Positions 17,142 through 24,548 of a stretch of 64,000 nucleotides of DNA are shown here, piece after piece. The position numbers and the translations under genes are program-made. Each line of letters starts with the position of its first letter. Within the stretch, counting starts at the first letter, position 1. Location of the stretch: NCBI GenBank assembly GCA_020446815.1, contig JAGRDY010000026.1:496001-560000 (forward strand), written 5' to 3'. The notes under the pieces were generated by a model, which worked only from the letters and a program-made list of their open reading frames with translations, did not search any database and was not told where the DNA came from. The DNA is from Paracoccaceae bacterium. GTDB taxonomy: Bacteria; Pseudomonadota; Alphaproteobacteria; Rhodobacterales; Rhodobacteraceae.

Positions 17142-18539
17142 ATGACCCAGATCACCAACCACATGCCCACCAAAGATCTTCAGGCGCTGGATGCGGCACA
17201 TCACATGCACCCCTTTACCGCCGATACCGAACTGGCCAAAACGGGGGTGCGCGTCATTACCCGCGCCAAGGGCGTCTATATCAGCGACAGCAACGGCAAT
17301 GAAATCCTCGATGCCATGGCCGGGCTGTGGTGCGTCAACCTCGGCTACGGGCGCAAGGAGCTGGCTCAGGTCGCGGCAAGGCAGATGGAAGAGCTGTGCT
17401 ATTACAACACCTTCTTTCAAACCTCGCACGTCCCGGCAATCGCGCTGGCCACCAAGATCGCCGAACTGGCGCCCGGCGATCTCAACCACGTCTTTTACGC
17501 CGGGTCCGGTTCGGAGGCCAATGACACCAACATCCGTCTTGTGCGCCGCTACTGGGAAGTGAAGGGCGAGCCGCAGCGCACCATTCTCATCAGCCGCTGG
17601 AACGGCTATCACGGATCCTCCATGGGGTCTGGATCGCTCGGCGGCATGAAGCCCATCCATGCCCAGGGCGGCCTTCCGATTCCCGACATTCATCACATCG
17701 GCCAACCCTACTGGTATGGCGAAGGCGGCGACATGGACCGCGACGAATTCGGACTCATGCGCGCGCGCGAACTCGAGACGAAGATAGAAGAGCTTGGCCC
17801 GGAGCGGGTCGCCGCCTTCATCGGCGAACCGGTCCAGGGCGCGGGCGGGGTGATCATTCCTCCCGCCACCTACTGGCCCGAGATCCAGCGCATCTGCGAA
17901 AAATACGGCATTCTGCTGATCGCCGACGAGGTGATCACCGGCTTTGGCCGCACCGGCAACTGGTTCGGCTCCCAGAGCCTCGGGATCAAGCCGCATATCA
18001 TGACGATCGCCAAGGGTCTTTCGTCGGGCTACGCGCCCATTGGCGGCTCCATCGTCTGCGACGAGATCGCCGCGACCGTCGGTGGCGCCGGCGATTTCAA
18101 CCACGGCTATACCTATTGCGGCCACCCCGTCGCTGCCGCCGTCGCATTACGCAATCTCGAAATCATGCAAGAGGAAAACCTCGTCGACCATGTCAACAAC
18201 GTCGCCCATCCCTATCTCAACGAACGCTGGAAGGCGCTTGAAGATCACCCGCTGGTCGGCGAATCCCAGCTCATCGGGCTCATGGGGTCCATTGCGCTGA
18301 CACCCGACAAGGCCACCCGCGCCGCCTTCGCCTCCGAGGCCGGCACCGTCGGCCTGCGCTGCCGTGAACGCTGCTTTGCCAATGGCCTCGTCATGCGTCA
18401 CGTTGGCGACCGCATGGTGATTTCGCCGCCTTTGGTGATCAAACCATCCGAAATCGACGTGTTCATCGAGCGCGCCACCAAATCGCTCGACGAATGCTAT
18501 GCCGGGTTGAAAGCCGACGGCCTGCTCAAGGCAGCCTGA
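17142..18539 (+). CDS. spuC: Class III aminotransferase, putrescine--pyruvate type
   Basis: A 465-residue PLP enzyme (fold type I, omega-aminotransferase). Expected reaction: putrescine or another omega-amine plus pyruvate gives 4-aminobutanal plus alanine. Diagnostic stretches are DAMAGLWCVNLGYGR near the N-terminus, FYAGSGSEANDTNIR for phosphate binding, SRWNGYHGSS, LLIADEVITGFGRTG with the cofactor aspartate, and TIAKGLSSGYAPIGG with the Schiff-base lysine. The C-terminal GLRCRERCFANGLVMR pattern fits SpuC-like enzymes. It follows the GntR gene and precedes a PuuB-like oxidase by 7 nt, so it is part of polyamine degradation. Beta-alanine--pyruvate aminotransferase is the main alternative. 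Confidence 0.85.
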   Translation: MTQITNHMPTKDLQALDAAHHMHPFTADTELAKTGVRVITRAKGVYISDSNGNEILDAMAGLWCVNLGYGRKELAQVAARQMEELCYYNTFFQTSHVPAIALATKIAELAPGDLNHVFYAGSGSEANDTNIRLVRRYWEVKGEPQRTILISRWNGYHGSSMGSGSLGGMKPIHAQGGLPIPDIHHIGQPYWYGEGGDMDRDEFGLMRARELETKIEELGPERVAAFIGEPVQGAGGVIIPPATYWPEIQRICEKYGILLIADEVITGFGRTGNWFGSQSLGIKPHIMTIAKGLSSGYAPIGGSIVCDEIAATVGGAGDFNHGYTYCGHPVAAAVALRNLEIMQEENLVDHVNNVAHPYLNERWKALEDHPLVGESQLIGLMGSIALTPDKATRAAFASEAGTVGLRCRERCFANGLVMRHVGDRMVISPPLVIKPSEIDVFIERATKSLDECYAGLKADGLLKAA

Positions 18540-18546
18540 GTCCACC

Positions 18547-19848
18547 ATGGACATCCTCTACGCCAATGACCGGGCCGGGGAATACCCCCGGTCCTGGTAT
18601 GCCGACAGTGCCACGCCCCCCGGCCCCTATCCGGCGGCGGAAGGCGATCTGGCCTGCGATATCTGCGTTGTCGGCGCCGGGTTCACCGGGCTTTCTGCGG
18701 CGCTCGCTCTGGCCGAAAAGGGCTATGACGTGATCCTGCTCGACGCGCATCGCGTCGGCTGGGGGGCGTCGGGGCGCAATGGCGGGCAGATCGGCACCGG
18801 CCAGCGGCTCGATCAGGATGCGCTGGAAAAACTGGTCGGGCTCGACCGGGCGCGCGGGCTCTGGGCGCTGGCGCTCGAAAGCGTGGCGCTGACCAAGACC
18901 CTTGCCGCGCAGCACGCCCCGGATGCCGGGTTCCGGCCCGGCATCATCCATGCCTGCCACCGCGCCCGCTTTGTCGCCCACGCCCATGGCTATGCCGAAA
19001 AGATGGCGCGCGACTACGACTACCATGACATCCGCCCGCTTGACCGTGACGAGATGCGCCACCTGGTCGGCTCGCCCGCCTATTTCGGCGGCGATATCGA
19101 CATGGGCGCCGGGCATCTGCACCCGCTGCGCTACGCCTTCGGCCTTGCCCGCGCGGCCGTGGCCCGAGGTGTGCGCATCTTCGAGCTGTCGAGGGTACGC
19201 GAAATGACCCAAGGCACTCCCGCCACTCTCAGGACCGGCAAGGCAAAGATCAGCGCGGGCCATGTGGTGCTGGCGTGCAACGGCTATCTGGGACGTCTAA
19301 GCGCCCCCGTCGCCGCCCGCGTCATGCCGATCAACAATTTCATCGTCGCCACCGAACCGATGCGCGCCGACGCACAGGAAAGCCTGCTTCGCGACAATCA
19401 CGCGGTGGCCGATTCGAAATTCGTCATCAACTATTTTCGTTTTTCCGACGATCACCGGCTGCTTTTCGGCGGGGCGGAAAGCTATGGCTACCGCTTTCCC
19501 GCCGACATCGCCGCGCTCGTGCGCAAACCGATGCAGGAAATTTACCCGCAACTCAAGAACGTCAGGATCACCCACGCCTGGGGCGGCACGCTCGGCATCA
19601 CCCTCAACCGGATGCCGCATTTCGCCCGCCTTTCAGGCAATATCCTGTCGGCTTCCGGCTATTCCGGCCACGGCGTCGCGATGGCCACGCTGGGCGGCAA
19701 ACTCGCCGCCGAGGCCATTGCCGGGCAGGCCGAACGCTTCGATCTCATGGCATCGGTGCCCACCCCGCGCTTTCCCGGCGGCATCGCCCTGCGCTGGCCG
19801 CTTCTGGTCGCAGGAATGCTGTGGTTTTCGCTGCGCGACAGGCTCTGA
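18547..19848 (+). CDS. puuB: FAD-dependent oxidoreductase, gamma-glutamylputrescine oxidase-like (copy 2)
   Basis: A 433-residue DAO-family flavoprotein. It shows ICVVGAGFTGLSAALALAEK for FAD binding, VGWGASGRNGGQIGTGQ, the GHLHPLRYAFGLARA segment, and a C-terminal SASGYSGHGVAMATLGGKL. It starts 7 nt after the aminotransferase stop and should share its transcript and control. Compared with the PuuB-like gene at 10742-12079 it has the same architecture but is clearly divergent, so the two may accept different amines. No gamma-glutamylputrescine synthetase (puuA) is in the window, so the true substrate is uncertain. Confidence 0.87.
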   Translation: MDILYANDRAGEYPRSWYADSATPPGPYPAAEGDLACDICVVGAGFTGLSAALALAEKGYDVILLDAHRVGWGASGRNGGQIGTGQRLDQDALEKLVGLDRARGLWALALESVALTKTLAAQHAPDAGFRPGIIHACHRARFVAHAHGYAEKMARDYDYHDIRPLDRDEMRHLVGSPAYFGGDIDMGAGHLHPLRYAFGLARAAVARGVRIFELSRVREMTQGTPATLRTGKAKISAGHVVLACNGYLGRLSAPVAARVMPINNFIVATEPMRADAQESLLRDNHAVADSKFVINYFRFSDDHRLLFGGAESYGYRFPADIAALVRKPMQEIYPQLKNVRITHAWGGTLGITLNRMPHFARLSGNILSASGYSGHGVAMATLGGKLAAEAIAGQAERFDLMASVPTPRFPGGIALRWPLLVAGMLWFSLRDRL

Positions 19849-19926
19849 TCCGCGCCAGCCCGGCCCCTTCACCCCGCCCTGCCCCTTCATCTTTCCAGGA
19901 AACCCCTGCGCCGGGCGCGCGTGCAC

Positions 19927-21270
19927 TCAAAGCGACGGGCCGATCGTTACCGGCGTGCCGTCACTGAAGCGCGACAGCCGGAACCGCGTGATGTCATGAC
20001 CGGCAGGCGCACCCATCACCAGATCGGCCACGACGCGCCCCGCCCCCGGTCCGATGCCGAAGCCATGCCCCGAAAATCCCGTGGCAACCGTCAGCCCCGG
20101 CAGCGCGGCGGCGTGGTCGATCACCGGCACCACATCGGGCAGGGTGTCGATCATCCCCGCCCAGGCCGAGGCGATGGCGGGCCGCCCGATTGCCGGAAAC
20201 GCCGCCGCGAAAAGATCGCGTACTTTCTCGATCGACGCCATGTTGGGCGCCGGGTTCAGGATCCGCATCCGCTCGAACGGGCTGACCGCATCACCCGACC
20301 AGCGCCGCCTAGTGCGCCAGCTGTCGGGATAACCGGCAGGCCCCCAGGGATAGATCCGGGTCGAGGACATATCCTTGCGGATCTGCGGCCAGAAGGCGCG
20401 CAGATGGCGAAACGCATCGGGCCCGATGAAAAAATCGTGGGACGCGCCCGGCGTCAGCGTATAGCCGCCGTCGTTGCGGCGGCGCATGGCGAAATGGCCG
20501 TCGGAGGCGGCACCGGCAAAGATCTCGGGCAGCGGGACCGTCGCCGATACCGTGGCGCGCACCGAAAGCTGCGGCAGGTTGATGCCATGCCGCCGCGCCA
20601 GAAGCGCCGACCACGACCCCCCGGCCAGAACCACCCTGTCGGCGCCGACCCGGCCCTGTTCGGTAACCACCCCGGCGACGCGCCCGCCGGCGATGTCAAG
20701 ACAGCGCGCCGCGCAATTCTCGGCGATCATCACCCCGCGCCGTTGCGCCGCCGCCGCCAGCCTGGGCACCGCGATCCAGGGTTCGGCACGCGCGTCCGAC
20801 GCCGTCCAGATCGCCCCCGGCCAGCCCGCCTTGCCGGGCAGCATCGCCGCCAGTTCGCCGCGCCCCAGCATCCGGGTATCAAGCCCGTGCGCCCGGGCAT
20901 GAGCCATCCAGGCCTCGAAATCGGCGATGTCCTTGTCGCCATCGGCCAGATAAAGCACCCCGGTCTGGCGGAACCCCAGATCGGCTTCCGCCTCTGCCTC
21001 CAGCCCCTTCCAGATCGCCAGGCTCTCGATCATCATCGGCAGCTCCGCCGGGTCGCGCCCCTGCTGGCGCACCCAGCCCCAGTTGCGCGACGACTGCTCG
21101 CCCGCGATGCGGCCCTTCTCGCACAGAAATACCCGCTGGCCCCTGCCGGCCAGAAACCATGCCGTCATCACACCGATGATGCCGCCGCCGATGACCACCA
21201 CGTCACAGGCCCGAGGCAGCGGCCCGGCAAAACGCACCGGACTGGCCTCGCCGATCGGAAAGGGGATCAT
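19927..21270 (-). CDS. FAD-dependent D-amino-acid dehydrogenase-like oxidoreductase
   Basis: A 447-residue DAO-family flavoprotein. The Rossmann motif VVVIGGGIIGVMTAWFLAGRG begins at about residue 24, followed by GEQSSRNWGWVRQQGRDP, a segment typical of D-amino-acid or glycine oxidase-like proteins from this group, and it ends with TGFSGHGFGIGPGAGR. Its ATG overlaps the stop of the ArgE-like gene (ATGA at 21267-21270), so the two are co-translated. It converges with the PuuB-like gene. It is the third DAO-type oxidase within 11 kb. The substrate cannot be read from sequence. Confidence 0.85.
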   Translation of the reverse strand: MIPFPIGEASPVRFAGPLPRACDVVVIGGGIIGVMTAWFLAGRGQRVFLCEKGRIAGEQSSRNWGWVRQQGRDPAELPMMIESLAIWKGLEAEAEADLGFRQTGVLYLADGDKDIADFEAWMAHARAHGLDTRMLGRGELAAMLPGKAGWPGAIWTASDARAEPWIAVPRLAAAAQRRGVMIAENCAARCLDIAGGRVAGVVTEQGRVGADRVVLAGGSWSALLARRHGINLPQLSVRATVSATVPLPEIFAGAASDGHFAMRRRNDGGYTLTPGASHDFFIGPDAFRHLRAFWPQIRKDMSSTRIYPWGPAGYPDSWRTRRRWSGDAVSPFERMRILNPAPNMASIEKVRDLFAAAFPAIGRPAIASAWAGMIDTLPDVVPVIDHAAALPGLTVATGFSGHGFGIGPGAGRVVADLVMGAPAGHDITRFRLSRFSDGTPVTIGPSL

Positions 21271-22430
21271 CGCGCCAACTCCTCTACCAGCCGCTCCATG
21301 AAACCCATCCCCGCGCTGAATTGCGCCATCTCGATGTATTCATCGGCCTGATGCGCCTGCGCGATGCTACCCGGCCCGCAAACCACGGTGGAATAGCCGT
21401 GGCGCTGGAAATGCCCGGCCTCGGTGGCATAGCTGACCACACCCGTGGCATTGTCGCCGGTCAGACGCCGTACCAGGTGCTCCGCCGCGCCTTCGCTCTC
21501 CGGCACCAGGGCGGGTACATTGAAATCACGCGTCAGCGTGATCGCCGCATCGGGGCAGATCGCCTGCATCCCCGCCTCCACCTCGGCCGCGAATGCCGCG
21601 AAAGCACTATCCCAGTCTTGCGTCGACTCGCCCGGAACCACACGGAAATCAATGCCGAACCGGCAATCGCCCGCCGTGATGTTGCAGGCCGTCCCACCCG
21701 CGATCAAGCCGACATGGGTCGTCGTCCAGGGCGGCTCGAACCCGGCCGCCAGCGGCCCCGGCACCGCTGCCGCGCCTTCGGCATTGCGGGCATTCGCCCA
21801 ATCGATCAGCCGCGCCGCCTCCATGATCGCGTTGACGCCGCGGTGCATCAGCGCCGAATGCACCTCATGGCCCCTGACATGCACCGAAAAGCCGCTGGTC
21901 CCCTTGTGGCCGGTTATGGTCTTCATACCGCTTGGCTCGCCCACAATGACCGCCGCCGCGCGGGGCAGCCTTTCGGCCATTTCCGCCACCATGCCGACAC
22001 AGCCGTCGCAGCGGATCTCCTCGTCATAGGACAGGGCGATCTGCAAGGGCCGTTTGATGCCACCCGCCAGCGCCAGCGGCACGGCGGCCAGCGCCAGCGC
22101 GTCAAACCCCTTCATGTCGCTGGCGCCGCGCCCGTAAAGGCGGCCCTCGCGCTCGCTCAGAACCCAGGGATCGGATGACCAGTCCTGCCCCGCCGTCGGC
22201 ACCACATCGGTATGCCCCGACAAAACGACACCGCCCGCCACCTGCGGGCCAACCGAAGCATAGAGGTTGGCCTTGTCGCCCCGGTCATTGTAGACCCGCT
22301 GCGCGGCAACACCAAAGCCCGCAAGATAGTCTTCCACCCAGTCGATCAGCGCAAGGTTGCTGCTGTCGGAGACTGTCGGAAACGCGATCAACCGCTCCAG
22401 AATTCCCCGCGCTTCGGCAAGGTTCGTCAT
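21267..22430 (-). CDS. argE: Acetylornithine deacetylase-like M20 peptidase
   Basis: A 387-residue zinc hydrolase. The metal-binding motifs are LSGHTDVVPTAGQDW, LYGRGASDMKGF with the bridging Asp, LSYDEEIRCDGCVG with the catalytic Glu pair, and near the end PGSIAQAHQADEYI. The dimerisation domain includes GHEVHSALMHRGVNAI. ATG at 22430 gives the family N-terminus (MTNLAEARGILERLIAFPTV); upstream in-frame sequence lacks similarity. It is coupled to the downstream FAD oxidase. It may deacetylate N-acetylornithine or an acetylated polyamine; the second reading fits the neighbourhood but is inference. Confidence 0.85.
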   Translation of the reverse strand: MTNLAEARGILERLIAFPTVSDSSNLALIDWVEDYLAGFGVAAQRVYNDRGDKANLYASVGPQVAGGVVLSGHTDVVPTAGQDWSSDPWVLSEREGRLYGRGASDMKGFDALALAAVPLALAGGIKRPLQIALSYDEEIRCDGCVGMVAEMAERLPRAAAVIVGEPSGMKTITGHKGTSGFSVHVRGHEVHSALMHRGVNAIMEAARLIDWANARNAEGAAAVPGPLAAGFEPPWTTTHVGLIAGGTACNITAGDCRFGIDFRVVPGESTQDWDSAFAAFAAEVEAGMQAICPDAAITLTRDFNVPALVPESEGAAEHLVRRLTGDNATGVVSYATEAGHFQRHGYSTVVCGPGSIAQAHQADEYIEMAQFSAGMGFMERLVEELAR

Positions 22431-22582
22431 CGCCCGGTTCCCCTGTCCCCCCGCGCGACACTGCCGCGCCGATCGGCAATGGTCAAGCGCCGCGACCGCC
22501 CTTTCGGGCCACTCCGACATCGCCCCCCGCTTTCAGGGCACCTCTATCGTGCCTTCACCTAGCCTTCACCGCGCTCCCCGCG

Positions 22583-22615
22583 TCATCTTCTTTGCAAAAA
22601 TACTCCCGCCGGAGG
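22583..22615 (-). repeat. Intergenic repeat tail, copy 2
   Basis: Read on the minus strand this is CTCCGGCGGGAGTATTTTTG followed by CAAAGAAGATG, with a small CTCC/GGAG hairpin in front. It matches the tails at 2631-2654 (plus strand) and 38303-38340 (minus strand). It lies between meaB and the ArgE-like gene, in the direction of transcription. Confidence 0.45.
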
Positions 22616-22677
22616 CGATCCGCGCCCCCGCAAGGGCGCGCGAAAAACCCGGCGCGCGGCCGCGCGCCCGGTTCCGA

Positions 22678-23685
22678 TCACCGCCGTGCCGGGGGCCCGC
22701 CCCATTGACGCGCGAACTCCGCCAGCACGGTCGCCGCCGCTGGCCCCGGCGCGGCGCGGCCCTCGGCCACCGCCGCCCCCAGTTCAGCCATCCTCGCGCT
22801 CAGCGCGGGGTCGGCGGCAAGCAGCGCCAAAAGCCCCAGCCGCACCTCCTGCTCGAACCAGCCGCGCGCCTGCTCGGCGCGGCGGGCCGCAAAAAATCCG
22901 CTCTCGCGCCGCCAGGCGGCCAGCGCCCGCATCTCCTGCCAGGCCCGGCCCAGCCCCTCGCCCGCCAGCGCCGATACCGTCATCGCCTTGGGAAACCCCT
23001 CGGGGTCGCGCGCCCGCTTGCGCAGCAAGCCGAGCGCACCGCGATAATCGGCGCAGGTCCGCATCGCCGCCGCTTTCAGCTCGCCATCCGCCTTGTTGAC
23101 CAGAATGAGATCGGCCATCTCCATGATACCGCGTTTGACGCCCTGCAACTCGTCGCCCCCCGCCGGGGCCAGCAACAGGATGAAAAGGTCGGTCATGTCC
23201 GCCACCAGCGTTTCGGACTGCCCGACCCCCACCGTCTCGATCAGCACCACGTCGAACCCCGCCGCCTCGCACAGCGTCACCGCTTCGCGGGTACGCCGCG
23301 CCACGCCGCCCAGCTGCGTCTGGCTGGGCGAGGGGCGGATAAAGGCCCGATCATCGCGCGCCAGCCGTTCCATCCGCGTCTTGTCACCCAGGATAGAGCC
23401 GCCCGAGCGCGCCGATGACGGATCGACCGCCAGCACCGCCACGCGCAGGCCCTGCCCGGTCAGCATCAGCCCGAAGGCCTCAATGAAACTCGACTTGCCC
23501 ACCCCCGGCGACCCCGAAAGCCCGATGCGCAACGCAGCGGGCGGCGCACCCTCTGTCAGGGCGGCCAGCAGCGCTCCGGCCATTTCACGGTGATCGGCGC
23601 GCCCGCTTTCCACCAGCGTGATGGCCCGCGCCAGCGCCCGCCTGTCGCCCTGCCGCAACCGTTCTGCCAATTCGGTTACATCCAT
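22678..23685 (-). CDS. meaB: MeaB/ArgK-family GTPase, methylmalonyl-CoA mutase chaperone
   Basis: A 335-residue G3E P-loop GTPase that protects and reloads adenosylcobalamin-dependent methylmalonyl-CoA mutase. The P-loop is GLSGSPGVGKSSFIEAFG, followed by AVLAVDPSSARSGGSILGDK, the family-specific DKTRMERLARDDRAFIRP in its first part, IETVGVGQSE for the switch, and the G4 motif VNKAD. ATG at 23685 (MDVTELAERL) matches relatives; a TTG at 23724 gives a longer but atypical N-terminus. A recognisable Shine-Dalgarno is lacking at either. The gene is alone on its strand here and divergent from the DUF3108 gene. In this group MeaB serves propionate or ethylmalonyl-CoA routes. Confidence 0.9.
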   Translation of the reverse strand: MDVTELAERLRQGDRRALARAITLVESGRADHREMAGALLAALTEGAPPAALRIGLSGSPGVGKSSFIEAFGLMLTGQGLRVAVLAVDPSSARSGGSILGDKTRMERLARDDRAFIRPSPSQTQLGGVARRTREAVTLCEAAGFDVVLIETVGVGQSETLVADMTDLFILLLAPAGGDELQGVKRGIMEMADLILVNKADGELKAAAMRTCADYRGALGLLRKRARDPEGFPKAMTVSALAGEGLGRAWQEMRALAAWRRESGFFAARRAEQARGWFEQEVRLGLLALLAADPALSARMAELGAAVAEGRAAPGPAAATVLAEFARQWGGPPARR

Positions 23686-23799
23686 GTTACGAAACCGGCG
23701 ACCTTTCGCTGAACCTACGGCCAAGTGAATTGACCTCTGCGCGGTTTTCTTGCCTCCTCAACCCCATGCCTGTCCAGAGCAATAGGCCGAAAAACATCA

Positions 23800-24540
23800 A
23801 TGAGCAGTCTCATGAGGATTCCCCGCCAAGCCCTTGCCGCCGCCGTCTGCGCCGCGCTGACCGTCACCCGGCCCGCCGCCGCCGACCAGACCGACAGCGC
23901 CGTATTCGACCTTTCGCTGCGCGGCATCCATGCCGGAACGCTGTCGATCGGCGGCGCGATCAAGGGAACGCGCTATGTCGTCTCCGGTGTGCTCAAAAGC
24001 GGCGGCCTGGTCGCGCTGGTGCGCAAGGTCCGTTATGACGCGCGCGCCAGCGGCACCGTCATTGACGGGCGTTTCACGCCCAACCGCTACGAAGAGGATG
24101 CCGATACCGGAAAACGCCAGTCGCAATCGGTCATGGATTACAGGAACGGCATTCCGCAGGTCAAAACCTACAACCCGCCGCGGCCGCCGCGCAACGGCGA
24201 TATCGACCCGGCGACCCAGGGCGGCACGGTCGATCCGCTGACCGTACTCTATGCGGCGCTGCGCGATGTCCCGCAAACCGAGGTGTGCACCCTGCGCGTC
24301 TTCATGTTCGACGGCCGGCGGCGCAGCCAGGTGGTTCTTGCCGCCCCGCAAAAGGCCGGCGATACCGTGACCTGCCTTGGCGAATACCGGCGGCTCGAAG
24401 GGTTTTCCGAAAAGGAAATGGCCGAAAAACAGCGCTTTCCCTTCCGCCTGATATATCGGCTGGCCGATAACGGCATGATGCGGGCCGAGGAAATCGTCAT
24501 GGATTCTCTCTATGGCAAAGGCCGGCTGAAACGGCGATAA
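23800..24540 (+). CDS. DUF3108 domain-containing exported protein
   Basis: A 246-residue protein with an N-terminal signal peptide (RIPRQALAAAVCAALTV, cut near PAAADQ). The mature part is predicted mostly beta and follows the DUF3108 pattern: an opening FDLSLRGIHAGTLSI strand pair, YRYVVSGVLKS-like strands, DPLTVLYAAL in the middle, and a C-terminal LADNGMMRAEEIVM. Members are periplasmic proteins of unknown function. Starts at 23800 or 23812 are both possible. It is followed 8 nt later by the hrpB helicase gene, so the two may be co-transcribed, though no functional tie is known. Confidence 0.82.
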   Translation: MSSLMRIPRQALAAAVCAALTVTRPAAADQTDSAVFDLSLRGIHAGTLSIGGAIKGTRYVVSGVLKSGGLVALVRKVRYDARASGTVIDGRFTPNRYEEDADTGKRQSQSVMDYRNGIPQVKTYNPPRPPRNGDIDPATQGGTVDPLTVLYAALRDVPQTEVCTLRVFMFDGRRRSQVVLAAPQKAGDTVTCLGEYRRLEGFSEKEMAEKQRFPFRLIYRLADNGMMRAEEIVMDSLYGKGRLKRR

Positions 24541-24548
24541 CCGCCCGC

